From Caldanaerobius fijiensis DSM 17918 (lineage in GTDB: Bacteria > Bacillota > Thermoanaerobacteria > Thermoanaerobacterales > Caldanaerobiaceae): 64,000 nt of DNA. Made by a program: the position numbers and the translations under genes. This document shows, one piece after another, positions 46,331-56,988 of this stretch (positions are counted from its first letter, which is position 1; every line of letters begins with the position of its first letter). A model generated the notes under the pieces. It saw only the letters and a program-made list of their open reading frames with translations, did not search any database and was not told the DNA's origin. Location: assembly GCF_900129075.1 (NCBI RefSeq), contig NZ_FQVH01000002.1, forward strand, positions 1-64,000, written 5' to 3'.

Positions 46331-47074
46331 ATGTCTGGACATTCTAAATGGGCTAATATAAAACACAAAAAAGAGAAAACAGATGCTCAAAAAGGTAAAT
46401 TGTTTACTAAATTAACAAAAGAAATAATAATGGCAGCAAAGGAAGGCGGAGGAGACCCTAATGCCAATAGCAAGCTTAGGGATGCTATTGCTAAAGCCAA
46501 GGCAGCTAACATGCCTAGTGAGAATATTACGAGGGCTATAAAGAGAGGCACAGGTGAGTTAGAAGGTGTCAGTTACGAAAGTATAACCTATGAAGGCTAT
46601 GGGCCTGGCGGTGTTGCTATAATTGTAGAAGCACTTACTGACAACAGAAATAGGACAGCTGGTGAGATGAGACACCTTTTTGACAGAGGAGGTGGCAGTT
46701 TAGGTGCTGCCGGTTGTGTGTCGTGGATGTTTGAGCGAAAAGGTGTTATTTCTATTGAAAAAAGCAATGATATAGATAGCGATGAGTTAATGCTTAAAGC
46801 CATTGATGCGGGAGCCGAAGATTTTTCGGTGGAAGATGAGGATTATGAGATAATAACAGATCCATCAGCATTATATCAGGTTAAAGAAGCTTTAGAGCAG
46901 AGCGGTTACAATATTACATCGGCGGAGATATCACTTATACCGCAAAACACAGTAAAGCTTGAGGGAGAACAGGCTATAAAAGCATTAAAACTTATAGAAA
47001 CCCTTGATGATCACGACGATGTACAAAACGTATATCATAATCTGGAGATAACTGATGAGATGGAGATAGAGTAA
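46331..47074 (+). CDS. yebC: YebC/PmpR-family regulatory / translation-factor-like protein
   Basis: A 247-residue protein of the YebC/TACO1 family. Seen: the N-terminal [53 protein letters not shown] and a Glu-rich C-terminal domain. Members have been described as transcription regulators and as ribosome-associated factors easing translation of proline stretches. The sequence does not decide between these. GAGGAGG precedes ATG 46331. It is often found just before ruvC, as here, though CheW and BofC-like genes intervene. Confidence 0.93.
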   Translation: MSGHSKWANIKHKKEKTDAQKGKLFTKLTKEIIMAAKEGGGDPNANSKLRDAIAKAKAANMPSENITRAIKRGTGELEGVSYESITYEGYGPGGVAIIVEALTDNRNRTAGEMRHLFDRGGGSLGAAGCVSWMFERKGVISIEKSNDIDSDELMLKAIDAGAEDFSVEDEDYEIITDPSALYQVKEALEQSGYNITSAEISLIPQNTVKLEGEQAIKALKLIETLDDHDDVQNVYHNLEITDEMEIE

Positions 47075-47087
47075 TCACCCTATCTCC
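47062..47087. terminator. hairpin across the yebC/cheW convergent stops
   Basis: GGAGATAG (47062-47069) pairs with CTATCTCC (47080-47087) across both stop codons, followed by TTTATCATTTCTTTTT on the plus strand. It probably ends yebC transcription. Confidence 0.5.
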
Positions 47088-47527
47088 TTTATCATTTCTT
47101 TTTCGTCGCGAGATAAAATTTCTCGTAAATTGAAGACTAATATAAGCTGGTCGTTGTATTCCAGAGAACCTATGATATATTTTTTATCGATCTCTTTTAC
47201 AATTTCAGGGACATCCTTGATATTGTTGTCATCTATTACAATTATTTCAGTTATGTCATCAACTATCAACCCTACGACAATTTCGTCTACCTGTATAACA
47301 GCAATTTTTTTGTTTATATTAATATTAGAGGTTTGTTCGAGGTGAAACCTCTTTTTTAAATCGACTATAGGCACAATAACGCCTCGATTTTTGATAATAC
47401 CTGATATGAAAGATGGGGCATTGGGAACATATGTAGGCTCTCTATAATTGATTATTTCTACTACATCCATTATGTCTGCCATAAATTTATAATCATTTAA
47501 TTTAAATACGATAAACTGTTTTTCCAT
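47075..47527 (-). CDS. CheW-like domain protein
   Basis: A 150-residue single CheW domain (KQFIVFKLNDYKFMADIMDV, PSFISGIIKNRGVIVPIVDL, VGLIVDDITEI), the adaptor fold that links chemoreceptors to CheA. No CheA, receptor or flagellar gene is in the window, so it either serves a chemotaxis set elsewhere or has an independent role. It abuts the yebC stop with no gap. The upstream region (47528-47734) is AT-rich. Confidence 0.85.
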   Translation of the reverse strand: MEKQFIVFKLNDYKFMADIMDVVEIINYREPTYVPNAPSFISGIIKNRGVIVPIVDLKKRFHLEQTSNININKKIAVIQVDEIVVGLIVDDITEIIVIDDNNIKDVPEIVKEIDKKYIIGSLEYNDQLILVFNLREILSRDEKEMIKEIG

Positions 47528-47734
47528 ACTACATACACCTCTGAACAGTATTTTTTATGATACTACATTTATAATAATAAGATAACAAAAATCTTGCCAA
47601 TTTACCAGTACCTTTTTGAATTAAATTAATATCACTTTGTACTTTGTTTTAGGTCGTGTACAAAAACATATTTTTATATAAATAATGTATAATTGACAAT
47701 AATATGGTAATACATATAAATGGAGGTAATAAAA

Positions 47735-48289
47735 ATGAGAAAAAGACTTTTTTCTGGTCCACTTGTAATAGTTTATATACTGTTTTTATTATTGGGATTC
47801 GGGTATGGTTATTATATAAATATGAGTAACAGCCGTAGTAGAAACATTGCTGAGAAAAAACCGGATAGACAGGTTATGATGCAAACGACGGTATACCCCA
47901 AAACTCAAATTGTCTTTAAAACTAAGTATATGGCGTGCGGGCATATTATAACTACTGAGCGAGATGCAAACATTGATGAAGTAGGCATGAATGAGGGGCA
48001 AGTAAAAAATAAATTTGCGAATTGGCAATTGCAGCGATTTGATAATAAAATAGTTATTTTATATAGGACAGCAGAAGGATATTGTCCTAATCATTTTATT
48101 ATAAAGATTGATAGTAATGGCTATGTAGGCGTGTTTAAAAATGACGCTGATAAAGGTTTGGAGGAAATTCAAAAAACTGATATTTTTTATGGCTCGTTAA
48201 ATGAACAACAACAGAGGCGTTTAAAGGATAATATAGTGGTGGATACCGAAGATGAAGTTACACGGGTACTCTCAGATTTAAGTACTTAA
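47735..48289 (+). CDS. BofC C-terminal-domain-like protein
   Basis: A 184-residue protein with one N-terminal membrane anchor (residues about 8-28, RLFSGPLVIVYILFLLLGFG), a short linker and a soluble domain (about 50-184). The domain has YMACGHIITTE and AEGYCPNHFIIKIDSNGYVGVF, which I read as BofC-like. In Bacillus BofC restrains sigma-K activation from the intermembrane space. The assignment rests on the motif and on the position ahead of ruvC. GGAGGTAATAAAA precedes ATG 47735. A terminator follows, so it is largely separate from ruvC. Confidence 0.55.
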   Translation: MRKRLFSGPLVIVYILFLLLGFGYGYYINMSNSRSRNIAEKKPDRQVMMQTTVYPKTQIVFKTKYMACGHIITTERDANIDEVGMNEGQVKNKFANWQLQRFDNKIVILYRTAEGYCPNHFIIKIDSNGYVGVFKNDADKGLEEIQKTDIFYGSLNEQQQRRLKDNIVVDTEDEVTRVLSDLST

Positions 48290-48317
48290 AAACACGTAAT
48301 TACGTGTTTTATTTTTT
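48289..48317 (+). terminator. terminator after the BofC-like gene
   Basis: A perfect 22-base palindrome (AAAACACGTAA with TTACGTGTTTT, 48289-48310) followed by ATTTTTT. Confidence 0.75.
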
Positions 48318-48322
48318 GTTTC

Positions 48323-48351
48323 TTGTCAAAGTCCTCCTTTGATGCTAAAAT
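48323..48351 (+). promoter_or_regulatory. promoter of the ruvC operon
   Basis: TTGTCA (48323-48328), a 17-bp spacer and TAAAAT (48346-48351) with an extended TGC, 24 bp before ruvC. Confidence 0.7.
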
Positions 48352-48374
48352 TGAAAAGAGAGGGGATTTGTCAA

Positions 48375-48872
48375 ATGATTGTAATGGGAATCGACCCGGG
48401 ACTCGCTACGTTAGGCTATGGTATTGTAAATTACGAATACAATCATTTTAATGTTATTGAATATGGAGCTATAATAACGCCTTCAGATATGTGTTTGGCT
48501 GATAGACTAAGAGAAATTTACGATGAAATGGGCGATCTGATCGATAAATATAGACCCGATGCTTTCGCAATAGAAGAATTATTTTTTAATAAAAATGCTA
48601 AAACAGCTATTGTAATAGGAGAAGCAAGAGGGGTGGCAATAGTTGCTGCTGCTAAAAAAAATGTAGAAGTTTACGAATACACCCCTTTACAGGTTAAACA
48701 AGCAGTGGTAGGTTATGGAAGAGCAGAGAAATTACAGGTGCAGCTCATGGTTAAAGCCTTGTTAAATTTAAGGGAAGTTCCAAAGCCTGATGATGTCGCG
48801 GATGCGTTGGCTGTTGCTATTTGTCATTGTCACAGCACAGGAACATATTCAAATTATAATTTTGGGGTTTAG
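48375..48872 (+). CDS. ruvC: Holliday junction resolvase RuvC
   Basis: A 165-residue junction endonuclease. Seen: the first catalytic Asp (Asp7 in [12 protein letters not shown]), the Glu in AIEELFF, and the C-terminal acidic pair in [15 protein letters not shown]. The ATG at 48375, after GAGAGGGGA, is preferred over the upstream ATGs of a longer frame. It resolves junctions driven by RuvAB, whose genes follow immediately. Confidence 0.95.
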   Translation: MIVMGIDPGLATLGYGIVNYEYNHFNVIEYGAIITPSDMCLADRLREIYDEMGDLIDKYRPDAFAIEELFFNKNAKTAIVIGEARGVAIVAAAKKNVEVYEYTPLQVKQAVVGYGRAEKLQVQLMVKALLNLREVPKPDDVADALAVAICHCHSTGTYSNYNFGV

Positions 48873-48876
48873 TGGT

Positions 48877-49446
48877 ATGTTTGATTATATTTGGGGACAA
48901 GTAGTGGAAATCGATGATGAAAGTGTGGTTGTAGAAGTATCGGGGTTAGGCTATCAACTGTATATATCAAAAGCGACAGCAAAAATGTTAAATCTTGGCA
49001 ATACAGTTAAGCTGTATACGTATCTCCATGTAAGGGAAAATGAAATAAAGCTTTTTGGGTTTTATGATAAGAATGAAAGGAGAGTTTTTAGAAGTCTTAT
49101 CTCAGTTTCAGGGATAGGACCAAAAGTGGCTTTAAATATTCTCTCGAAATATACTCCTACAGAAATATTAACCTTTATAGCGACAGATGATGTCAAATCC
49201 ATGACGAGTATACCTGGTGTTGGCAAGAAAACAGCTCAAAGAATTATTGTGGAATTAAAAGACAGGGTAGATAAGGAAGACCTTATAAGTAGTGTATCTT
49301 CTTTTGGAGAGGCAACTTCAGAGGTGGTTCAGGCTCTGATGGCATTAGGTTTTAACAAAAGCGAGATTGCGAAGGTCGTGGATAAGATCGAAGGACTCGA
49401 AATTGACGACGCTATAAAAATGGCGTTAAAGGAGTTGAGCGGATAG
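48877..49446 (+). CDS. ruvA: Holliday junction DNA helicase subunit RuvA
   Basis: A 189-residue protein with the three RuvA domains: an N-terminal OB fold ([20 protein letters not shown]), a central tandem HhH region ([35 protein letters not shown]) and a C-terminal RuvB-binding domain ([16 protein letters not shown]). The ATG at 48877 starts the family N-terminus; the long upstream frame overlaps ruvC and is not coding. Its ribosome site is weak (GGGG), suggesting coupling to ruvC. Its stop overlaps the ruvB start. Confidence 0.95.
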   Translation: MFDYIWGQVVEIDDESVVVEVSGLGYQLYISKATAKMLNLGNTVKLYTYLHVRENEIKLFGFYDKNERRVFRSLISVSGIGPKVALNILSKYTPTEILTFIATDDVKSMTSIPGVGKKTAQRIIVELKDRVDKEDLISSVSSFGEATSEVVQALMALGFNKSEIAKVVDKIEGLEIDDAIKMALKELSG

Positions 49447-50438
49447 TGCAGCAAAGAATAGTTGCCGCGGAGATGAGTAATGAAGATAGTGGTTTGGAGT
49501 ATAATTTAAGACCCAGGTATCTACATGAATACATTGGGCAAGAGAAAATAAAAAAGCTATTGACAATATATATAGATGCAGCAAAGGCAAGACATGAACC
49601 CCTTGATCATGTTTTACTTTATGGCCCTCCAGGGTTGGGTAAGACCACATTGGCTAATGTAATTGCTAACGAGATGGGAGTTGGGATTAGAATTACATCA
49701 GGACCTGCTATTGAAAGAGCAGGAGATCTTGCGGCTATTTTAACCAATATTCGTCAAAATGACATTTTATTCATAGATGAAATACATAGGTTAAATCGAG
49801 CTGTGGAAGAAATATTATACCCTGCTATGGAGGATTTCGTTCTGGATATAGTAATAGGTAAAGGACCCAGTGCCAGGTCTATAAGGATCGATTTGCCTAG
49901 ATTTACTCTTATAGGAGCGACAACGCGAACAGGCCTTTTGACATCTCCACTGCGAGATAGGTTTGGTGTTGTGAGTAGATTGGACTATTATAACGAGGAT
50001 GATCTATATAAAATTGTTAAGAGATCTGCTGGTATATTGGGTGTGTCTATTGATGATGATGCCGCATACGAAATAGCAAGGCGCTCAAGGGGTACGCCCA
50101 GGATTGCCAACAGGCTTTTAAAACGTATCCGGGATTTTGCTCAGGTAAAATCTGATGGCAATATTACCCAGGAAATAACAAGGGCTGCTCTTGAGATGTT
50201 AGATATTGATAAATTAGGATTAGATGAAATCGATAGATTGCTTTTAAAAACTATCGCATTGAAGTTTGGTGGAGGTCCTGTAGGGCTTGAGACCCTTGCG
50301 GCATCTATAGGAGAAGATACAGGAACTATTGAAGAGGTTTATGAACCTTATTTGTTGCAAATAGGATTTATAAAGCGAACACCCCGCGGGAGAACAATTA
50401 CTCCCCTGGCTTTAGAGCATTTAAAGATTGCCCTATAG
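49446..50438 (+). CDS. ruvB: Holliday junction DNA helicase motor subunit RuvB
   Basis: A 330-residue AAA+ ATPase. Seen: [15 protein letters not shown], Walker [10 protein letters not shown] near residue 59, Walker [12 protein letters not shown], sensor-1 GATTRTG with the arginine finger region PLRDRFG, and the C-terminal winged helix ending [16 protein letters not shown]. It starts at GTG 49446, overlapping the last base of ruvA. An internal ATG at 49473 is an alternative start. Confidence 0.95.
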   Translation: MQQRIVAAEMSNEDSGLEYNLRPRYLHEYIGQEKIKKLLTIYIDAAKARHEPLDHVLLYGPPGLGKTTLANVIANEMGVGIRITSGPAIERAGDLAAILTNIRQNDILFIDEIHRLNRAVEEILYPAMEDFVLDIVIGKGPSARSIRIDLPRFTLIGATTRTGLLTSPLRDRFGVVSRLDYYNEDDLYKIVKRSAGILGVSIDDDAAYEIARRSRGTPRIANRLLKRIRDFAQVKSDGNITQEITRAALEMLDIDKLGLDEIDRLLLKTIALKFGGGPVGLETLAASIGEDTGTIEEVYEPYLLQIGFIKRTPRGRTITPLALEHLKIAL

Positions 50439-50454
50439 GGAGGGATGGTTTATA

Positions 50455-50670
50455 ATGTTTGACGGTTTAGGTAGAACTTTTATCCTGGTAGGAGTTATTT
50501 TTATTTTGATAGGCATTGCATTTATAGTGGGTAAAAAATTAGGTTTTGGAATGTTGCCAGGGGATATTGTAATAAGAAAAGGTAATGTTACATTTTATTT
50601 CCCGCTTGTCTCGGGTATTTTGTTGAGCATTATATTGACAATTATATTGAACCTGATATTCAGACATTGA
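50455..50670 (+). CDS. DUF2905 family membrane protein
   Basis: A 71-residue protein with two membrane helices (about 8-28 and 47-68) flanking a short loop with GFGMLPGDIVIRKGN, the mark of DUF2905. The function is unknown. It is commonly found in ruv/queA operons of Firmicutes. The ATG at 50455 follows AGGGAGGGAT, 17 bp after ruvB. Confidence 0.85.
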   Translation: MFDGLGRTFILVGVIFILIGIAFIVGKKLGFGMLPGDIVIRKGNVTFYFPLVSGILLSIILTIILNLIFRH

Positions 50671-50701
50671 GATTATTAGTCACAAGGGGGATTACCATGA
50701 A

Positions 50702-52351
50702 ATGAAAAAATTAACGTTATTTATATTAACGATGATTATCACCTTTTCAATTACGGGGTTTAATAGGGGTGCATCTGAAAATTTACATGTTGAAACGCAG
50801 TACATACGGGTTGGTTTAAAATATGGCAGCAAGGCGGTCAATGCTTCGCAGGTGTATACCAAAGGTATTATAACCTATGGTGTATATAACGGTGATAATT
50901 TTATTCCTTTATATAAAGGTAAAGAGGGAGAACAGGCAGTTATCAAAAAAGATGATTATTATCATATAGTCATTGCCGGTTTTGGTGGCGATTTGGACAA
51001 AGGTCTTTCATATATAGATGAACTTAGAAAGAAAAATGTAGATGGTTTTTTGATGTACGACGAAGGAGGATATTCGGTAGTAACAGGTGAATACATGAGT
51101 CAAGAAGATGCAAACAATGCTCTAAATAGTTTAAAAAATATCATTTTGGATCGAAAACTTACAGTTGTTAATCCTGCAAAAGCTATTTATATAATCACAT
51201 CTCAGAAGATCTCTGTTAGAACGGATAGGCTTATTGTAAGGCCATCTAATAACTTTATTGAGATAGATAACGATACGACGTATAGAGGCGAGTTGTGGTT
51301 TGTAAGGCAAGATGGCAGTGATATGACCGTGATCAATTATCTCCCTTTAGAGCAGTATTTATACAGTGTAGTGCCTTCGGAGATGCCCTCGTCGTGGCCT
51401 ATGGAAGCGCTTAAAGCTCAGGCTGTAGCAGCCAGAAGTTATGCTGTTGCAAATTTGGGCGCTAATTCTAAATATGCAAAATATGGTTTTGACGTAAGCA
51501 ATGACGTATCAAGCCAGGCGTATAACGGGTATATTTACACCTACAATGGCAATAAATATTCCGGTGAAAGTTCAAGAACTAACGAAGCTGTTGATGATAC
51601 TAAAGGGATTGTACTTATATATAACGGCAAAGTTATTGATGCATTGTATTTTTCTCATAGCGGTGGATATACCGAAAATAGCGAAGATGTATTTAAATAC
51701 GCTGAACCTTATTATAGAAGTGTTAACGACCCGTATTCCCTGGGTTATAACCCAGATCTGGATAACTGGAGTGTTACATACACACAGGCAGAATTAAAAG
51801 ATATGCTTAAAAAGAAGGGAATTGATGTAGGAGATATATTGGATATTAAGATTACTGATAAAAGCTCGTCGGGCAGAGCTACTTCAGTGATTATTAGTGG
51901 AACAAAAAATAATTATACATTGCAGGGAGAAACTAATATTAGGATGAGCCTCGGACTAAAAAGTGCAATGATCAAGAGCATAGCAAAAGCTGGAGAAAAA
52001 ACCGTTAATAGAGTTGTGACTGTTACTGATGGTAGGATGACTATTGCAAAAGATATAGAAAGTCTTTATGCTATAAAAGGCGATTGGTCGACGTCGAAAG
52101 TATCGGGAAACCTTTTTGTTATCAGCAAATTCGGGTTAGGGCAATTAAATGATGCTGTTAATGAACCACAAAACCAAAGCATACCCGAGAGTTTTACGTT
52201 TGTCGGTAGCGGTTCGGGTCATGGGGTAGGCATGAGTCAGTACGGTGCCAGAGGGCTTGCCGAGAAAGCTGGTAAAAGTTTTATAGATATATTAAAGTAT
52301 TATTATAAAGATATAACGGTTTTTGATACTACAGCCAATAAATCTTTGTAA
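50702..52351 (+). CDS. SpoIID/LytB-domain protein
   Basis: A 549-residue protein with an N-terminal signal or anchor helix (residues about 3-21), a SPOR-like segment (about 80-150) and a SpoIID/LytB domain (about 195-540). Seen: [33 protein letters not shown] and the C-terminal [17 protein letters not shown]. SpoIID-type proteins are lytic transglycosylases acting on denuded glycan during engulfment. Whether this copy is sporulation-specific is not clear. An ATG AAA TGA mini-frame at 50697-50705 overlaps its start and sits closer to the ribosome site (AAGGGGGA). Confidence 0.87.
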   Translation: MKKLTLFILTMIITFSITGFNRGASENLHVETQYIRVGLKYGSKAVNASQVYTKGIITYGVYNGDNFIPLYKGKEGEQAVIKKDDYYHIVIAGFGGDLDKGLSYIDELRKKNVDGFLMYDEGGYSVVTGEYMSQEDANNALNSLKNIILDRKLTVVNPAKAIYIITSQKISVRTDRLIVRPSNNFIEIDNDTTYRGELWFVRQDGSDMTVINYLPLEQYLYSVVPSEMPSSWPMEALKAQAVAARSYAVANLGANSKYAKYGFDVSNDVSSQAYNGYIYTYNGNKYSGESSRTNEAVDDTKGIVLIYNGKVIDALYFSHSGGYTENSEDVFKYAEPYYRSVNDPYSLGYNPDLDNWSVTYTQAELKDMLKKKGIDVGDILDIKITDKSSSGRATSVIISGTKNNYTLQGETNIRMSLGLKSAMIKSIAKAGEKTVNRVVTVTDGRMTIAKDIESLYAIKGDWSTSKVSGNLFVISKFGLGQLNDAVNEPQNQSIPESFTFVGSGSGHGVGMSQYGARGLAEKAGKSFIDILKYYYKDITVFDTTANKSL

Positions 52352-52368
52352 AAGGAGTTAATACTAAA

Positions 52369-54556
<2,188 letters not shown>

Positions 54557-54588
54557 AATAAATGATATAAAAAAAGGGAGGAATGTAT

Positions 54589-54873
54589 ATGTCACAACAG
54601 ACAAGTGCCACGGTGGCAGTAATTGTGCAGCTCTTGCTGTTTGTAGCCATCTTTTATTTGTTTCTCATCTTGCCACAGCAGAGAAGAGATAAAAAGGAAA
54701 GACAGATGTTAGAATCTCTTAAGCCAGGCGATGAGATAATTACAAAAAGCGGAATATACGGAAAGGTGCTTAATATAAAAGATGATACCATTACCATAGA
54801 AGTGGGAGCTGATAAAGTAAAATTAAAAATAGCCAAATGGGCTGTTGGCAAAATATTGACTATAAAAGACTAA
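54589..54873 (+). CDS. yajC: preprotein translocase subunit YajC
   Basis: A 94-residue protein with one N-terminal membrane helix (about 8-28) and a short cytosolic beta domain with LKPGDEIITKSGIYGKVLNI. It is an accessory of SecDF, whose genes lie 2 kb downstream. ATG 54589 is chosen over ATG 54583 because GGGAGG is 7 bases from the former and 1 from the latter. Confidence 0.93.
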   Translation: MSQQTSATVAVIVQLLLFVAIFYLFLILPQQRRDKKERQMLESLKPGDEIITKSGIYGKVLNIKDDTITIEVGADKVKLKIAKWAVGKILTIKD

Positions 54874-54945
54874 AAGATAAATTGTCATAAAATGTACCTC
54901 CTGTCATAGATTTTATTGAAGACGTTTGTAGAAGGAGGGAATTTT

Positions 54946-55332
54946 ATGGCAAAGGTTCAGCATTCTTCTGATAGCATAATAGGAATTAGAGGTATAATCA
55001 AGGGAACATTATTTGGGTTAATTTTATCTTTAGTGTTGTTTTTGTTTTATTCAACATTGCTTTCATTTACATCCATTTCAGAATCTACCATACCTATGTT
55101 TATACATGTAGTTGTGGCGATTAGCGTTTTTGTATCAGGTGTTATAGCTGCTAAAATTGCTCAAAACATGGGATGGCTAAATGGTCTGGTGGCAGGGCTA
55201 TGCTATGTATTAATACTTTTGTTGTTAAATGTGCTTATATACGATGATTTGACTTTAAAGAGTTTTTTAACCGATTTGCTAATAAGTATGGTTTGCGGTT
55301 GCATTGGTGGAATGATTGGAATAAATCTATGA
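54946..55332 (+). CDS. four-helix membrane protein, TIGR04086-like
   Basis: A 128-residue protein with four hydrophobic helices. It resembles the TIGR04086 family (YrzE-like), which habitually sits between yajC and the SCIFF genes in clostridia. GIIKGTLFGLILSLVLFLFY forms the first helix. The function is unknown. GAAGGAGGGA precedes ATG 54946; the frame extends to 54916. Confidence 0.75.
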   Translation: MAKVQHSSDSIIGIRGIIKGTLFGLILSLVLFLFYSTLLSFTSISESTIPMFIHVVVAISVFVSGVIAAKIAQNMGWLNGLVAGLCYVLILLLLNVLIYDDLTLKSFLTDLLISMVCGCIGGMIGINL

Positions 55333-55340
55333 TGATACAG

Positions 55341-55369
55341 ATGACAATCGTTGATTGTTATGCTATAAT
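55341..55369 (+). promoter_or_regulatory. promoter of scfA
   Basis: ATGACA (55341-55346), a 17-bp spacer and TATAAT (55364-55369) preceded by TGC (extended -10). This is a strong promoter dedicated to the peptide gene. Confidence 0.7.
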
Positions 55370-55392
55370 CTATCAGGAAGGGAGGAATTACA

Positions 55393-55536
55393 GTGAAGCA
55401 TGTCAAAATAATAAACAAAGGTTCTATGAATAAAAATTTAGAAAAGTACGGCTGTGGAGAGTGCCAGTCATCATGTCAGTCGGCATGTAAGACATCGTGC
55501 ACGGTTGCAAATCAGGTTTGTTTAAACAATAAATAA
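55393..55536 (+). CDS. scfA: SCIFF peptide (six cysteines in forty-five residues), ranthipeptide precursor
   Basis: A 47-residue peptide starting at GTG after GGGAGG. Its six Cys are at 21, 24, 28, 32, 36 and 43, the hallmark of the SCIFF family. The N-terminal leader (MKHVKIINKGSMNKNLEKYG) is recognised by the radical SAM maturase encoded next. That maturase installs thioether links from Cys to neighbouring residues (Thr in studied members; a Thr lies in KTSCTV). The family is near-universal in Clostridia, and its biological role remains open. A hairpin separates it from the maturase. Confidence 0.93.
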   Translation: MKHVKIINKGSMNKNLEKYGCGECQSSCQSACKTSCTVANQVCLNNK

Positions 55537-55549
55537 TATAATACATAAA

Positions 55550-55577
55550 AGCAGTAATAATTTTTATTATTACTGCT
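55550..55577 (+). terminator. hairpin between scfA and scfB
   Basis: A 12-bp perfect stem, 55550-55561 with 55566-55577, with loop TTTT, followed by ATTTGTG. It is a partial terminator likely to keep the peptide mRNA far more abundant than the maturase mRNA. Confidence 0.6.
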
Positions 55578-55616
55578 ATTTGTGTATGTCATTAATATTT
55601 AAGGAGAGAGAGGGAT

Positions 55617-56966
55617 TTGGGAGTACACAAGTTTGAAGCCAATGGCAATAAAATAGCTCTGGATGTAAATAGCAATGCCTTGTATATGCTGGATGATTTG
55701 TCTTATGACCTTATTGATTACATCGAAAAGGAATTACTGGATGACGCGGTAAGGGATTTAGGAAACTTTTATGATATTGAAAACATAAAAGAGGCATATG
55801 AGGAATTGATCTCTCTAAAACGGGAAGGTATGCTTTTTACGCAGGATCCTTTTGAAAATATAGAAATACCTTATGGGAAGCCGGTAGTAAAATCTTTATG
55901 CCTCAATGTAGCCCATGACTGCAATCTAAGGTGTAAATACTGTTTTGCGTCTGCAGGCGATTTTAAAGGTCAAAGACAATTGATGAGCGCTGAAGTGGGT
56001 AAAAAAGCCATAGATTTTTTAATAAGACATTCTGCTTCGCGTAATCATCTGGAAGTTGACATGTTTGGCGGAGAACCATTGATGAATTTTGACGTGGTAA
56101 AAGAAGTAGTGGAATATGGCAGAGAACAGGCCCAAAAATATGGCAAATCAATAAATTTTACTATAACTACCAATGCTGTTATGTTAAACGATGAAAATAT
56201 GCGCTATATAAACGAGAATTTCTACAATGTGGTATTGAGTCTTGATGGACGACCTGAAGTAAATGACAGGATGAGAGTGCATCTAGATGGTGCAGGCAGC
56301 TATGGACATATAGTGGATAAAATCGTCAAGATGGCCGAAATGAGAAAAAATAAAGAATATTATGTACGTGGGACTTATACGCGTTATAATCTTGATTTTG
56401 CTAGGGATGTCTTGCATATAGTAGATCTCGGCGTTGATAGGGTATCTGTTGAACCAGTTGTGGCACCAGAAAGTGCGGATTATGCATTAAGAGAGGAAGA
56501 CCTGCCGGTTATAAAAGAACAGTATAAAATACTGGCAGAAGAATATATTAAGAGATATAAAGAAGGAAGACCATTTATATTTTTCCATTTTAATGTAGAC
56601 TTGACTCAGGGACCATGCCTGTATAAAAGGATAAAAGGCTGCGGTGCTGGAAATGAATACCTTGCTGTAACACCTGAAGGCGATGTCTATCCATGTCACC
56701 AATTCGTAGGCATAAAGGAGTACAAAATGGGAAATGTCATAACAGGTGAATTTAACCAGAACATGCAGATTGATTTTATGAAGACGAATATCTATACAAA
56801 GCCCCAATGCAGTAAATGCTGGGCAAAGTATTTTTGCAGTGGTGGATGCCATGCCAATGCGTATCAGTATAACGGTAACATCAATATGCCCCACAAATTA
56901 AGCTGTGACATATTAAAGATAAGGACAGAATATGCGCTTATGATAAAGGCTGTTTTGTCAAATTAG
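55617..56966 (+). CDS. scfB: SCIFF radical SAM maturase
   Basis: A 449-residue radical SAM enzyme with three parts. An N-terminal peptide-binding (RRE-like) region (about 1-85) comes first. The SAM domain has Cys102-x3-Cys106-x2-Cys109 in DCNLRCKYC, with MFGGEPLMNFD next. A SPASM C-terminal region carries auxiliary clusters (GPCLYKRIKGCGAG, VYPCHQF, CSKCWAKYFCSGGCHANA, SCDI). It forms thioether bonds in ScfA. It starts with TTG after GAGAGAGGGA, 80 bp beyond scfA. It is not an anaerobic sulfatase maturase, since the target peptide is adjacent. Confidence 0.93.
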   Translation: MGVHKFEANGNKIALDVNSNALYMLDDLSYDLIDYIEKELLDDAVRDLGNFYDIENIKEAYEELISLKREGMLFTQDPFENIEIPYGKPVVKSLCLNVAHDCNLRCKYCFASAGDFKGQRQLMSAEVGKKAIDFLIRHSASRNHLEVDMFGGEPLMNFDVVKEVVEYGREQAQKYGKSINFTITTNAVMLNDENMRYINENFYNVVLSLDGRPEVNDRMRVHLDGAGSYGHIVDKIVKMAEMRKNKEYYVRGTYTRYNLDFARDVLHIVDLGVDRVSVEPVVAPESADYALREEDLPVIKEQYKILAEEYIKRYKEGRPFIFFHFNVDLTQGPCLYKRIKGCGAGNEYLAVTPEGDVYPCHQFVGIKEYKMGNVITGEFNQNMQIDFMKTNIYTKPQCSKCWAKYFCSGGCHANAYQYNGNINMPHKLSCDILKIRTEYALMIKAVLSN

Positions 56967-56988
56967 AACGTGTAAAGGAGGCATATAA

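Noticed and set aside
51501-51797. 98-codon plus-strand ORF inside the SpoIID-like gene
   Set aside because: It is in another frame of a clearly conserved coding region and lacks its own signals.
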